The notes under the pieces were generated by a model, which ran no database searches, was not told the origin of the DNA, and was given only the letters and a program-made list of their open reading frames with translations. A DNA stretch of 64,000 bases from G963674955 sp963674955 (lineage in GTDB: Bacteria > Desulfobacterota > Desulfovibrionia > Desulfovibrionales > Desulfovibrionaceae), in the NCBI GenBank assembly GCA_963674955.2, contig CAXXKR010000004.1:806001-870000 (forward strand), read 5' to 3'. The position numbers were made by a program, and so were the translations under genes. Shown here in pieces: positions 25,263 to 34,451 of the stretch. The first letter of the stretch is position 1. Each line of letters starts with the position of its first letter.

Positions 25263-26178
25263 TCAGGCTTTCCAGATAAATGAACGCGGAATGTGCGGCC
25301 GTTGCGCCGTCCCCCACAGCCGTGGCGACCTGGCGGCAGGCCTTGGACCTGACATCGCCTGCGGCGAAAACGCCGGGAATATTTGTACGCATTTCAACAT
25401 CGGTTATTATGCCGACCCTGTCGCGGTCGACTTCGCCGGGAATAAATTCAAAATTGGGCAGATACCCGACGAAAATGAATACGCCGTCCAGGTCGATGCT
25501 GCTCTTCTCGCCGGTTTTGGTGTCTTTGAGGGCAATGGATTTCACGTCGTCGTCGCCCACTATTTCCTCAACGACCTTGCTGAGCAAAGGCTCGATCTTG
25601 GGATTGGCCAGACACTTTTCCTGATAATGCTTGTCGCCCCGGAACTCGTCCCGGCGATGGATCAGGTAGACCTTTTCGGTGATCCGGGCCAGATACAGGG
25701 CCTCCTCAAGAGCGGAGTTGCCGCCTCCGACGACGGCCACCACCTTGCCCCTGAAAAAATTGCCGTCGCAAAGTGCGCAATAGGATACGCCCCGGCCTAG
25801 ATATTTTCCCTCGCCGGGGACGCCGAGCTTGCTGAACCTTGCTCCGGAGCAAAGGACAATGGATTTGCATTCAATCCATTCGTCGCCGACCTTGATCCGA
25901 TGAACGCCCTTGCCGAGCTTAATCTCCGAGACTTCATCCCTGATCTTGTCGTGGGGGTAGGCGTCAAGCTGGGCAGAAAACAGATCAACCAGTTCATAGC
26001 CCTTGATTCCTTTGGGAAATCCTGGATAGTTCTCGATTTCCTCGGTCAGGAGAATCTGGCCGCCGGGGGCCAGCTTTTCGACCATCGCGACCGAAACTCC
26101 GGACCTTAAAAGATACAAGGCGGCGGTCGTACCAGCCGGACCGCCGCCAATGACTACAGCGTCGTATGATTTCATCAA
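25255..26178 (-). CDS. trxB: thioredoxin-disulfide reductase
   Basis: TrxB passes electrons from NADPH through FAD to thioredoxin. The 307-residue protein has the FAD motif GGGPAGTTAA at about 11-20, the redox pair C134/C137 (CALC) in the usual SYCALCDG context, and the NADPH motif GGGNSALEEA. A C-terminal FAD-contact motif (FAAGDVR) also follows. The start is ATG 26178 or ATG 26175; the trxA stop (26179-26181) touches it, and the AAGG within the end of trxA serves as ribosome site. It is the middle gene of trxA-trxB-bamD. Confidence 0.96.
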   Translation of the reverse strand: MMKSYDAVVIGGGPAGTTAALYLLRSGVSVAMVEKLAPGGQILLTEEIENYPGFPKGIKGYELVDLFSAQLDAYPHDKIRDEVSEIKLGKGVHRIKVGDEWIECKSIVLCSGARFSKLGVPGEGKYLGRGVSYCALCDGNFFRGKVVAVVGGGNSALEEALYLARITEKVYLIHRRDEFRGDKHYQEKCLANPKIEPLLSKVVEEIVGDDDVKSIALKDTKTGEKSSIDLDGVFIFVGYLPNFEFIPGEVDRDRVGIITDVEMRTNIPGVFAAGDVRSKACRQVATAVGDGATAAHSAFIYLESLNA

Positions 26179-26499
26179 TTAAAGGGCCTTTTTACTGATC
26201 ATTTCCTTAATGCTGCTCTTGGAAACCGCGCCGGTGGTCTGATCAACAACCTCTCCACCCTTGAAAAGAATAAGGGTGGGAATGGCGCGAATGCCGAATT
26301 TGCTGGGTGAACCGGAGTTCTCATCGACGTTCATCTTGCAGATTTTCACCTGACCTTCATACTCTTCGGTAAGTTCGTCAATAACCGGTCCCATAGCACG
26401 GCAGGGTCCACACCAGGGAGCCCAAAAATCGACCAGCACAGGCAGTTCGGAATTCAATACTTCAGCTTCAAAATTGCCATCAGTGACCTGTATTGCCAT
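26179..26499 (-). CDS. trxA: thioredoxin
   Basis: This 106-residue protein is a classical thioredoxin with the active site WCGPC (C30 and C33) inside FWAPWCGPCRAMGPVIDEL and the cis-proline region IRAIPTLILFKGG. It is a cytoplasmic dithiol reductant for many proteins. ATG 26499 follows AAGGAG. The gene is first in trxA-trxB-bamD, with a good sigma-70-type promoter about 100 bases upstream (26596-26624). Confidence 0.97.
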   Translation of the reverse strand: MAIQVTDGNFEAEVLNSELPVLVDFWAPWCGPCRAMGPVIDELTEEYEGQVKICKMNVDENSGSPSKFGIRAIPTLILFKGGEVVDQTTGAVSKSSIKEMISKKAL

Positions 26500-26595
26500 A
26501 TCTAATCTCCTTGTTGGGCTATTAGTTTCATTTCTCAGTCAGGTTCAAACACAAGACCTCGCTCTGAACTCTGCATATATCCCTTCTAAATTTAT

Positions 26596-26624
26596 AAATT
26601 AGGGTCCCTCTGTGAAACTGTCAA
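26596..26624 (-). promoter_or_regulatory. sigma-70-type promoter of trxA-trxB-bamD
   Basis: On the minus strand, TTGACA (26619-26624) is followed after 17 bases by TAATTT (26596-26601), a perfect -35 and a 4/6 match at -10. This predicts a 5' leader of roughly 90 bases before the trxA ATG at 26499. It lies just after the tsaD stop. Confidence 0.6.
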
Positions 26625-26669
26625 GGGATATGCGGAGCAGAGTTGTGTCAAAAAACAAATACCCAACCT

Positions 26670-27734
26670 TTATTCGACAGTCCAATCCATAGGGATTGTT
26701 CCGCCCCTGGGCACGGCCTCCAGCGACAAGTCGTGCCTGAAACCGGCCCTGGCCAAAAGGAACCCGGCGTGGGCGATCATGGCGCCGTTGTCGGTGCAAA
26801 GATCAATGCCGGGCATTACCAGTTCAAGCCCCCTGTCCTCGGCCAGACCGGACATGGCGGCGCGCAAAAAGGAGTTGGCCGCAACCCCTCCGGCGACCAC
26901 CAGAACGCGAACTTCAGGCTCGCGATCCAGGGCCCTCTCGACCTTGATCCGCAAGGTGTCCGCCACGCTCCAATTGAAGGAGGCGCAGACCTCGGCCAAA
27001 CGGCCGTCCATTTTCAACGCGTCAATATCCGATGGCTCGACCATCTTGACCGGAGCCAACCCCGGATTATCCTGAATATGCCTAGCCACTGCGGTCTTCA
27101 GTCCGCTGAAGCTGAAATCAAGATTGTCGTTGTCGATATATGCCCGGGGGAACATCTTCCTGTCGGGCTCCGCCCCCTGACCAAGCTCGTCAACGAACCG
27201 GCCCCCTGGATATGAAAAATTCAAAAGTTTAGCGACCTTGTCAAAGGCCTCGCCTGCGGCGTCATCCAGGGTCCGGCCCATGAGAATGAACTCGTGGGGC
27301 GAATTCATGCGGTAGGTGTGGGTATGTCCGCCGGACACCAACAGGCCCAACGCCGGAAAGGTCATTTCGCGTTCCAGGCCCGGAGCGAGCAAATGAGCCC
27401 AAAGATGGTTGACTCCCAGCAGACCGGCGTCACAGGAAAGGCAAAGCCCCTTGGCGAAGCTCAGTCCCACCAGAAGGCTGCCCAAAAGGCCCGGGCCGCG
27501 GGTGACGGCCACCACGTCGATGTCGTTCGGACTTACATTCCCCTGCTCCATCACGTCGTCGAAAAGACCGGGAAGAATACGCAAGTGCTCCCTGGACGCG
27601 ATTTCAGGCACGACCCCGCCGAACAGGGCGTGGACATCGGCCTGAGTGGCCAGGGAGTGTGCAAGCAGGCCCTTTTCGGACACAAGGGCCAATGCGGTCT
27701 CGTCGCAGGAGGTTTCAATACCGAGGCAGAGCAT
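26670..27734 (-). CDS. tsaD: tRNA N6-threonylcarbamoyladenosine transferase TsaD
   Basis: TsaD places the threonylcarbamoyl group on A37 of ANN-decoding tRNAs, together with TsaB and TsaE. The 354-residue protein has the ASKHA nucleotide-binding features: LGIETSCDETA at the N-terminus, the metal-binding HxxxH as HLWAH near residue 110 (many homologues have HMEAH), LLVSGGHT, and a C-terminal GGVAANSFLR. The start ATG overlaps the fbp stop by one base (TAATG), a sign of coupled translation. No other tsa gene is seen here. Confidence 0.96.
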   Translation of the reverse strand: MLCLGIETSCDETALALVSEKGLLAHSLATQADVHALFGGVVPEIASREHLRILPGLFDDVMEQGNVSPNDIDVVAVTRGPGLLGSLLVGLSFAKGLCLSCDAGLLGVNHLWAHLLAPGLEREMTFPALGLLVSGGHTHTYRMNSPHEFILMGRTLDDAAGEAFDKVAKLLNFSYPGGRFVDELGQGAEPDRKMFPRAYIDNDNLDFSFSGLKTAVARHIQDNPGLAPVKMVEPSDIDALKMDGRLAEVCASFNWSVADTLRIKVERALDREPEVRVLVVAGGVAANSFLRAAMSGLAEDRGLELVMPGIDLCTDNGAMIAHAGFLLARAGFRHDLSLEAVPRGGTIPMDWTVE

Positions 27735-28741
27735 TATTCCTCGTTGTAGATTTCCATGACCTTTTCAACGTCGTTCTTGGAACCGATGAACAGAGGAACA
27801 CGCTGATGCAGATGTTGGGGTTCGATGTCCAGAATTCTCTGCTTGCCATCGGTGGCCATGCCCCCTGCCTGCTCCACGATCATGGCCATCGGGGAAGCCT
27901 CGCAAAGCAGGCGCAGTTTGCCTTGCGGCTTCTTGGGGTCGCGGTTGTCAGCCGGATAAAGGAATATGCCGCCGTAAAGAAGGTTTCGATGAAAGTCGGC
28001 CACCAAGGAGCCTATGTAGCGCAGACTGTATGGTTTGCGGACCGCGTTCTTTGAGGACTTGAAATATGAAACGATCTTTTTGGTCTGCTTGTCCCAGTAC
28101 TGATGATAGCCCTCGTTGACCGAATAAATCTTGCCCTGTTCCGGGATCATGATGTTCGTGTGCGACAAAAGAAATTCGCCCACGTTGGGGTCCAGGGTGA
28201 AGCCGTGCACTCCATCGCCCGTGGTGAAGACGAGCATGGTCGACGACCCGTAGAGGAAATACCCGGCAGCGACCTGCTCAAGCCCTTTCTGGAGCATGTC
28301 GTCCGAGAGCACGGGCGTATCAACCGGACTCTTGCGGCGATATATGGAAAAGATGGTCCCGATGGCCACGTTCACGTCGATGTTGGAGGAACCATCCAGC
28401 GGGTCGAATATCAGTATGTACTCGCCGGTGGGCAGCCCCACGGGAATCTCGATGAGATCGGCGTTCTCCTCGGAGGCCATTGCACAGAGCATCCCGGACC
28501 TGGCCATTCTGTGGATGAGTATGCGGTTGGAATATTCATCCAGCTTCTTGACCTCTTCTCCGTAGACATTGATGTCTCCGGTAAATCCCAGAACATCCAC
28601 CAGACCGGCCTTGTTCACTTCCCGCGAAATGATCTTGGCCGACAAGATCAGCTCATTGAAAAGCCGAGTGAACCGGCCGGTAGCTCCGGCCAGATTCTGA
28701 TGCAAAAGCAGATGTTCCATGACGGTGACCTGTTGGGTCAT
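27734..28741 (-). CDS. fbp: class I fructose-1,6-bisphosphatase
   Basis: Fbp removes the 1-phosphate from fructose-1,6-bisphosphate in gluconeogenesis. From ATG 28741, which has AAGGAGG 5 bases upstream, the protein has 335 residues. The metal and substrate motifs are intact: IFDPLDGSSNIDVNVAIGT, and YPADNRDPKKPQGKLRLLCEA near the C-terminus. In-frame codons further upstream (to 28771) lack a ribosome site. It is co-transcribed with tsaD through the TAATG overlap. Confidence 0.96.
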   Translation of the reverse strand: MTQQVTVMEHLLLHQNLAGATGRFTRLFNELILSAKIISREVNKAGLVDVLGFTGDINVYGEEVKKLDEYSNRILIHRMARSGMLCAMASEENADLIEIPVGLPTGEYILIFDPLDGSSNIDVNVAIGTIFSIYRRKSPVDTPVLSDDMLQKGLEQVAAGYFLYGSSTMLVFTTGDGVHGFTLDPNVGEFLLSHTNIMIPEQGKIYSVNEGYHQYWDKQTKKIVSYFKSSKNAVRKPYSLRYIGSLVADFHRNLLYGGIFLYPADNRDPKKPQGKLRLLCEASPMAMIVEQAGGMATDGKQRILDIEPQHLHQRVPLFIGSKNDVEKVMEIYNEE

Positions 28742-28806
28742 TGTCGCCTCCTTGCTGTCCGGGGTCGTCATGAGATTGATTCAATATGAAATGTAACGGA
28801 ATCAGG

Positions 28807-29610
28807 CTAAAAAAGCCAGGAATCGTCAAAATCAGGGTCTTGGCTTTCCGTGGCGTAGACGAAAAGGTCCCGGCCGATGAATCGGGCAAGCCATGTGAAA
28901 TTCCTGCCCCCTGCGGACACTGTTCCCTGAACCTCGTCCTCCAGCTTTTCAGCCCAGGGAATGGCCATCAACGCGTCCTTGTCCACATCCGTCCGCTTGG
29001 TCCAGACATCGCCGTCGGGCTGAATGATGAGCAGTCCCTCAGGATGGGGGCAGAAATCAAGCAGGGTACGCGGGTCGAAGTGGACGACTATCAGGCCCAT
29101 GAATGAAATATCCTTGAAATATGGAGTCCCTATGTACATCTCAGGACCCAGGTCCGGATAATCCACCACAGTCTTGAGCAAGGTCTCGCGCCAAACGCCT
29201 TCAAACCAGAGCGGCTGGCTGAATCTCTTGACCGGTATCTCCGGCTTCCTGAGCTTGATGTCTCCCTCGGCGTTGGCGATGATCACTCCGTGTATCCAGG
29301 GATAGCGCATGAACAGCAAGTCCAGCCATTCGTCGCTTGGATAAATATCCTGATCCTCCACATAGCGCATCAGGGCCGCGACCTGCTCGTCCACAGGCGA
29401 AAAAAGAAGCGCCAGCTTTTCCTGGTTGGGATTATCCACCTGATAGGCGTCCAAATCGATCTCGGGATCCGGGTTTACCCACTCCTTGGTGCTGTTGAAG
29501 GCTGAGACAGCGAGATCGCTGGTGCCGTCCCAGGTGTCTTCCATTGCGCCGCAAGCGGCCAGAAGGCACAGGGAAAGAAAGGATGAAATAAAAATGGTTT
29601 TGGATGTCAA
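28807..29610 (-). CDS. lipoprotein with Cache/PDC-like sensor fold (tentative)
   Basis: The 267-residue precursor has a signal peptide with lipobox LLAAC and acylated C20, so it should be a membrane-anchored periplasmic lipoprotein. The remainder contains YPWIHGVIIANAEGDIKLR, YIGTPYFKDISFMGLIVVHFD and LLIIQPDGDVWT, a beta-strand pattern resembling extracellular Cache (PDC) ligand-binding domains. No catalytic or signalling output domain is attached. The role is unknown. It lies 65 bases upstream of fbp on the same strand, and the gap 29611-29723 separates it from the TPR gene. Confidence 0.7.
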   Translation of the reverse strand: MTSKTIFISSFLSLCLLAACGAMEDTWDGTSDLAVSAFNSTKEWVNPDPEIDLDAYQVDNPNQEKLALLFSPVDEQVAALMRYVEDQDIYPSDEWLDLLFMRYPWIHGVIIANAEGDIKLRKPEIPVKRFSQPLWFEGVWRETLLKTVVDYPDLGPEMYIGTPYFKDISFMGLIVVHFDPRTLLDFCPHPEGLLIIQPDGDVWTKRTDVDKDALMAIPWAEKLEDEVQGTVSAGGRNFTWLARFIGRDLFVYATESQDPDFDDSWLF

Positions 29611-29723
29611 AAGAGTTGCCTCGATTCTTTATGGCCGAAAAACTGGCAAGCGTATTGGTTTAATTTCATATCAGCAAAAAATGTCGAAAGAGCATCGGTC
29701 CCGCCCCGAAAGACAAGGCGCCC

Positions 29724-30533
29724 CTAGGCTTCGGCCCTAGCTTCGAAACGAGAGGCAAGCACTTCCAGCGTTCCGATGAGCCTGTTCTTGGCATGTTTGC
29801 CGAAGGGATCACTTTCCTTGTCCACGGCCTCGCCTGAGCCTGAAGCGTCCGGTCCGGTTTCAACCACCCTTATGTACTCTTCCAGTTCAGCCCGCTCGGC
29901 ATCGGACTTTGCCGAGGCCAGCAGTTCGCGGTATATGGCCAACGCTCCCTTGCTGTCGCCCTGGGAGGCCAAAAGCGAAGCCATTGTTCGCGTGCGCAGG
30001 CTGCCGATTTCCGTGGACACGGCGGGTACGGGTTCCGAGAGAAATACGGACTTTGCCCTTGGCTCCTTCACCGGCTTTGCCGTTCTGGGAACGGCTACCT
30101 TTTCGCCTGCGACCAGAGGCGGTCCCACCAGACGTTCGGAAAGGGAATTGAGGCCCTCAAGCACCACATCCGTCCAGGTAATCCTCTCGCCGCCGATATT
30201 CGCGGCCACAAGCATGATGAAAACGGAAACGTCGCGCTGATCGTCGGGCAGGCTCTTGGCCCATGTTTCCCAGAATGCAGGATACTGGCCGACCGCCTCG
30301 ACTATGCGCAGGGCCTCTTCCACGGCCTGTTCGTTCCGGCCGAGGGCGCTCAGGGTCTGGACATACAAAAGCCTGGCTTCCATGAAGTCGGGATGGCGAT
30401 CAAGGCCTTTGCCGAGAGTCAGGACAGCCTCTTCCAGCTGGTCCGTCTCCACAAAGAGCTTGGCCAATGGGAAAAAAACCTTTGATCCGGGCTCAAGCGA
30501 AAGAACCTCTTGAAACCATTCAATCTTCTTCAT
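29724..30533 (-). CDS. tetratricopeptide-repeat protein
   Basis: From ATG 30533, which has GGAG 3-4 bases upstream, the product has 269 residues. The first 110 residues form two to three TPR units (WFQEVLSLEPGSKVFFPLA; ETDQLEEAVLTLGKGLDRHP; ARLLYVQTLSALGRNEQAVEEA), a protein-protein interaction scaffold. A Pro/Lys/Val-rich linker (about 140-180) follows, then another helical repeat (SLLASQGDSKGALAIYRELLA). No signal peptide is seen. The start overlaps the end of the ftsB-like gene by 14 bases, so the two are probably translated together. A cell-envelope or division role is only an inference from that. Confidence 0.8.
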   Translation of the reverse strand: MKKIEWFQEVLSLEPGSKVFFPLAKLFVETDQLEEAVLTLGKGLDRHPDFMEARLLYVQTLSALGRNEQAVEEALRIVEAVGQYPAFWETWAKSLPDDQRDVSVFIMLVAANIGGERITWTDVVLEGLNSLSERLVGPPLVAGEKVAVPRTAKPVKEPRAKSVFLSEPVPAVSTEIGSLRTRTMASLLASQGDSKGALAIYRELLASAKSDAERAELEEYIRVVETGPDASGSGEAVDKESDPFGKHAKNRLIGTLEVLASRFEARAEA

Positions 30534-30840
30534 TTTCTCCAACCCCGCCGGACTGTCCGCTACTTTCTGGAAAGACATACAGAATCTCGTTTTCCTTGAT
30601 AAAATTCATTCGGTCCCGAATCACTTTTTCCTGATAGGACCTGTTGTTCTTCAGCCTCCTGATCTCGCGGCTAAGCTCAAGACTTTTCTGGTCTGTCGCA
30701 TTGAGTTGTTCCCGAAGAAACTCATGGCGACCTTTCAAATCAAAATAGGCGAATATGCCCTGGCCGCTCCAAATCAACCTGAAGAACAAAAACAGGTTGA
30801 AAAAAATCAGCAGCCCTATCAATAGCCTACGACCAAGCAT
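30520..30840 (-). CDS. ftsB: FtsB/DivIC-type septum formation initiator
   Basis: This 106-residue bitopic membrane protein fits the FtsB/DivIC pattern: a short cytoplasmic N-terminus, one membrane helix (about 5-25), a coiled coil (about 38-75 with LREQLNATDQKSLELSREIR), and a conserved end ERDRMNFIKENEILYVFP-like motif, here RDRMNFIKENEILYVFP. FtsB bridges FtsL and FtsQ in the divisome. The last 15 residues are acidic. The start ATG 30840 has no strong ribosome site. It overlaps the TPR gene downstream. Confidence 0.85.
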   Translation of the reverse strand: MLGRRLLIGLLIFFNLFLFFRLIWSGQGIFAYFDLKGRHEFLREQLNATDQKSLELSREIRRLKNNRSYQEKVIRDRMNFIKENEILYVFPESSGQSGGVGENEED

Positions 30841-30849
30841 TCAGGACAC

Positions 30850-31128
30850 TCACTGCAAACGGCTTCCCGATTCCACGGCCTCCCCAAGTTTCCTGAGAGG
30901 CTCTTGCAACTCCCTGAGAAAATTGGATGTTGCCTGTTCGATGCGCAAAACGTCATCTTCGCTAAGCTCGACCTCGTCGATTTTTTGCAGGAAGGACTTG
31001 AGGACCACGAATTCGTCAAGAAGAGAGTGCCCCAAATCCAGCTTGGATAATTCAGGTTCCAAGTCCAGAATGGTTTGCAGACAGTTGGTGATGCGCACCA
31101 AATGGCTCACAGTATTGGTTTCAGGCAT
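30850..31128 (-). CDS. small hypothetical helical protein
   Basis: No family was recognised. From ATG 31128 (MPETNTVSHLV) the product has 92 residues and is predicted to be almost entirely helical, with leucine-rich amphipathic stretches and many acidic residues. A longer start at 31179 would overlap pgsA by 19 bases. No clear ribosome site is seen for either. Its position between pgsA and ftsB, on the same strand and 9 bases from ftsB, and its normal codon use argue that it is a real gene. Confidence 0.55.
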   Translation of the reverse strand: MPETNTVSHLVRITNCLQTILDLEPELSKLDLGHSLLDEFVVLKSFLQKIDEVELSEDDVLRIEQATSNFLRELQEPLRKLGEAVESGSRLQ

Positions 31129-31160
31129 AATATACGTATATATCAGTTTATAAATTGACG

Positions 31161-31712
31161 CTACCCGGTCGTTAACCATTTTTTATAGAAATTGTACAGA
31201 TAATTTCCACCGGAAAAAACAGTAAGGCCAAGGGCCACATACAACAAAATCATGCCCGTAGGCACGGGGTCGTACCCGAACAGGGGATAATGCCAGATCA
31301 GGGGGATCAGGGCGATGCACTGGAAAACGGTCTTGAGTTTGCCGTAGCGGTCGGCGGCGACCACTTCGCCCTTTTCAGCGGCCACGGCCCGCATCCCCGT
31401 CACAGCCAGCTCGCGCCCGATGATGACGACCACGATCCAGCCCGGGACCCAGCCCAACTCGACCAGCATGATGAGCACGGAACCTATGAGCAGCTTGTCG
31501 GCCAGGGGATCGAGGAATTTGCCCAGGCTTGTTATGGTATTCTGGTACCTGGCGACTATGCCGTCGAACATGTCCGTGAGGGAAGCCAATATGAAAATAA
31601 GGGTCGCCAAGGAGGTCGTCATCCGATTGGGGAAATAGAGCAGCAAAACGATCAGGGGGGCTGCCAGTATCCTGGTCAATGTCAGGCTGTTGGCCAGATT
31701 GAATATTTTCAC
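31161..31712 (-). CDS. pgsA: CDP-diacylglycerol--glycerol-3-phosphate 3-phosphatidyltransferase
   Basis: PgsA makes phosphatidylglycerophosphate, the first committed step to phosphatidylglycerol and cardiolipin. The 183-residue inner-membrane protein has four to five hydrophobic helices. It also has the CDP-alcohol phosphotransferase signature DxxDGxxARx8Gx3Dx3D, running DMFDGIVARYQN through GKFLDPLADK at about 45-70. Length and motif match PgsA. It starts 20 bases after the mrp stop and may belong to the DUF368-mrp-pgsA run. Confidence 0.95.
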   Translation of the reverse strand: MKIFNLANSLTLTRILAAPLIVLLLYFPNRMTTSLATLIFILASLTDMFDGIVARYQNTITSLGKFLDPLADKLLIGSVLIMLVELGWVPGWIVVVIIGRELAVTGMRAVAAEKGEVVAADRYGKLKTVFQCIALIPLIWHYPLFGYDPVPTGMILLYVALGLTVFSGGNYLYNFYKKWLTTG

Positions 31713-31732
31713 ATCTACTTCCTGTCGGTCCT

Positions 31733-32623
31733 TTAGGCGTGAATGGACGATGCCGCTTCCAGGCTTTTCTCCGCAGCGGCGGCCACGTTGTCGCCGAGTT
31801 CGAGCATCGCCTTCTTGGCCGGTGAATCCTCTTTCAGAAGCACAACTGGAACGCCCAGATCGCCGGCCACGACAGTGGCCGGATCAAGCGGCACGGCCCC
31901 CAGAAACTCCAATCCGTACTGCTCCGCCAATTCCCTGCCGCCGCCCTTCTTGAACAGGTCGATGTCCTTTCCGCAGTGAGGGCAGGCCAAACCGCTCATG
32001 TTCTCGACCACGCCGAGAACGCTGGTCTTGGCGTATTGGAGAAAATTGATGGCCTTGCGCACATCGGCCAGGGAAACCTCCTGGGGAGTGGTGACCACCA
32101 CGCTCAAGGCGTCGGGTATGGTCTTGATTACGGTCATGGGCTCGTCGCCGGTGCCGGGAGGGGAATCGACCACGAGAAAATCCAGTTCGCCCCACTGCAC
32201 GTCGGAGATGAACTGCCTGATGGCCGAAGTCTTCATGGGACCGCGCCAGAGAACCGCCTGATCCGGATCAAGAAGCAAAGACTCCATTGACACCACATGC
32301 AGATTGTCGTTGTAGCGCTTGGGCTTGATCAGGCTGCCCCGATCAACGTCCAGCTGTCCCTTCAGTCCGAGGAGCGTGGGCACGCTGGGGCCGTGTATGT
32401 CCACGTCCATCAACCCGACCTTGTAACCCTTGTCGGCAAGGGCGGCCGCGATGTTGACGGCCACGGAACTCTTGCCCACGCCGCCTTTGCCGCTCATGAC
32501 GAATATCTTGTACTTTATCTTGGCCAGCGTCGAAGTGATCAGCTCGTCCTGCAGGGCGAGCTTGGCATCGCTCTTCTCTTTGCCGCTGCTTGCGCTGGAA
32601 CAGGAACTACAGTTTGAACTCAT
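31733..32623 (-). CDS. mrp: Mrp/ApbC-type iron-sulfur carrier P-loop ATPase
   Basis: This 296-residue cytoplasmic ATPase belongs to the Mrp/NBP35 family, which carries and inserts Fe-S clusters. It has a cysteine-containing N-terminus (CSSCSS), the deviant Walker A SGKGGVGKSSV near 44-54, DVDIHGPS, SPPGTGDE, and the cluster-binding pair CPHC near 215. The MIP18-like N-terminal domain of some Mrp proteins is absent. It follows the DUF368 gene by 14 bases. Confidence 0.93.
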   Translation of the reverse strand: MSSNCSSCSSASSGKEKSDAKLALQDELITSTLAKIKYKIFVMSGKGGVGKSSVAVNIAAALADKGYKVGLMDVDIHGPSVPTLLGLKGQLDVDRGSLIKPKRYNDNLHVVSMESLLLDPDQAVLWRGPMKTSAIRQFISDVQWGELDFLVVDSPPGTGDEPMTVIKTIPDALSVVVTTPQEVSLADVRKAINFLQYAKTSVLGVVENMSGLACPHCGKDIDLFKKGGGRELAEQYGLEFLGAVPLDPATVVAGDLGVPVVLLKEDSPAKKAMLELGDNVAAAAEKSLEAASSIHA

Positions 32624-32637
32624 TGGGCTAAAGTCTC

Positions 32638-33627
32638 CTAATCATTTTCATGGCGGACACTGCCGCCGTTCAGGCCATCCAATATAAGCACGGCGGCGGC
32701 CCCCGCAATCATGAGGGCCACGGCCAGATAAAATTCCGAATCAATTCCGGCGGGCAGTACGTTTCTTTCCGCCAGAACATGCATCTTACCCCGAATGACA
32801 CTGGATTCCAAAACCTCTTTCCAGGGCCAGACCTTGCGCATTGCTCCTAACATAAAGCCGCTCAGAACGCTAATGGCCAAAGAGTGCCAATTTGCAAGCA
32901 ACCAGCTTAGAAATCTGGAAAAAACGACAATACCCACCGCCGCTCCGCATATGAAAACCGCCAAAATCAGGGCGTTCTCCGGCAAAAACGGATTTCTCAA
33001 GGCGCCGGTCACGTATTCATACTTGCCCAGTATCAACAAAATGAAGGCCCCGCTGATGCCGGGCAGAATCATGGCGCAAATGGCCAGAGATCCGCAAAAA
33101 AACACGAACCAGAGGTCCTCGGGCGTGGTCACGGGAATCGCGCCCACCAGAAAATAGCTGAATACCGTTCCCAGAAGACCGGCAACAAGGCAGGAAAAAT
33201 CGATATTCCCTATCTTGCGGCCCACGACCAGAATGGAAGCGCCTATGAGTCCGAAGAAAAGGGACCAGACCTCGACGGGGTAATGAGCCATGAGATGATT
33301 CATGACCCTGGACACGCTTATGAGCGCCGTGCCGATGCCGAGAACGAGAAAAAAGAGGAACCGGGCATGAAATGTCCCCAAGAAACCGGCCAGATCCAGC
33401 CGCACCAGCCGATTCAAGGCGACCACGTCCAATGATTTGATGGCCAGGAGCAATTGATCGTAGATGCCGGTGATAAAGGCGATGGTTCCGCCGGAAACTC
33501 CGGGAATGATGTCGGCCACCCCCATGCACAACCCCTTGAGGGACAAAAGCAGGGAGTCGCGCCCGCCCTGGGGGCCGGGGGTTGATGCCCATGCCCTTGC
33601 GAGCTTTTTCCAACGGTTTTCACTCAT
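32638..33627 (-). CDS. DUF368 integral membrane protein
   Basis: From ATG 33627, which has GGGGG 5 bases upstream, the protein has 329 residues and about eight hydrophobic helices. It carries the DUF368 hallmark GVADIIPGVSGGTIAFITGIYDQL near the N-terminus and the later MILPGISGAFILLILGKY. DUF368 proteins (PopT/DedA-independent lipid-carrier group) have been linked to undecaprenyl-phosphate recycling in some bacteria, a role known for the family and not shown here. It is on the same strand as mrp and follows pcm. Confidence 0.88.
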   Translation of the reverse strand: MSENRWKKLARAWASTPGPQGGRDSLLLSLKGLCMGVADIIPGVSGGTIAFITGIYDQLLLAIKSLDVVALNRLVRLDLAGFLGTFHARFLFFLVLGIGTALISVSRVMNHLMAHYPVEVWSLFFGLIGASILVVGRKIGNIDFSCLVAGLLGTVFSYFLVGAIPVTTPEDLWFVFFCGSLAICAMILPGISGAFILLILGKYEYVTGALRNPFLPENALILAVFICGAAVGIVVFSRFLSWLLANWHSLAISVLSGFMLGAMRKVWPWKEVLESSVIRGKMHVLAERNVLPAGIDSEFYLAVALMIAGAAAVLILDGLNGGSVRHEND

Positions 33628-33662
33628 GGCGACCCCCAACTAACACTTCGCTTCCGCAAAGG

Positions 33663-34307
33663 CTACCAACCATGCGTCCCCACCAAATCGACAAACTGCA
33701 CTCCGCCCTTGTCGTGAATTTCAACCCGGCCCTCGCTCTTTTCAACCAGCATCAGCTTCTGAAGCTGTTTCGACCCGCCCACGGGTATTATCAATTTGCC
33801 GGGATCGGCCAGCTGGTCGATGAGCGGTTCCGGAATCTCAGGCCCTCCCGCCGTGACTATTATCCTGTCAAAGGGCGCCTGCTCCGGCCAGCCCATGGTT
33901 CCGTCGTCCAGCTTGACGTTGACATCGAACAACCGCATCTCGAAAAACCTTTTGCGCGCCTGGTGGAACAGGGAGCGGATGCGCTCCACGGTGTAGACCT
34001 CGGCCCCCATGGCGGCCAGCACTGCGGCCTGGTATCCGGAACCGGTTCCGATCTCAAGCACCCTGTGCCCCGGCTCCACTTCCAGAAGTTCGGACATCAG
34101 GGCAACTATGTAGGGTTGGGATATGGTCTGTCCTTCGCCGATGGGCAGGGGGTTGTCCATGTAGGCCTTGGCCGCCAAAGCCTCGTCAACGAACAAGTGC
34201 CGCTTGACCTTGCGCATGGCCGAAAGCACTGCCGGGTTCCTGATGCCCCTGGCTTCTATCTGTTCCCGGCACATGCGCTCCCTGGAGCGTTTCAGGTCTA
34301 TGGGCAA
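33663..34307 (-). CDS. pcm: protein-L-isoaspartate O-methyltransferase
   Basis: Pcm methylates damaged isoaspartyl residues with S-adenosylmethionine to start their repair. The core has LPIGEGQTISQPYIVA, the SAM motif VLEIGTGSGYQAAVLA, and the C-terminal DRIIVTAGGPEIPEPLIDQL and GKLIIPVG. The best start is TTG 34307, which has AAGGGGGGG at proper distance and gives 214 residues (E. coli Pcm has 208). ATG 34274 is the alternative. The open frame further upstream is unlike Pcm. It reads away from the CBS gene, with a 198-base divergent gap. Confidence 0.93.
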   Translation of the reverse strand: MPIDLKRSRERMCREQIEARGIRNPAVLSAMRKVKRHLFVDEALAAKAYMDNPLPIGEGQTISQPYIVALMSELLEVEPGHRVLEIGTGSGYQAAVLAAMGAEVYTVERIRSLFHQARKRFFEMRLFDVNVKLDDGTMGWPEQAPFDRIIVTAGGPEIPEPLIDQLADPGKLIIPVGGSKQLQKLMLVEKSEGRVEIHDKGGVQFVDLVGTHGW

Positions 34308-34451
34308 AAGACCCCCCCTTTCATTTGATCCGTTTCCTTTCCAAAACGCCGGGCTTGCCGCGTCACTTTGCGGGTGAGACCAAATTTTGTCCTGCAAGTC
34401 AATACGCCGGAAAACAAAGGTGAGACGCACATGGATTCTTTCCAAATATAG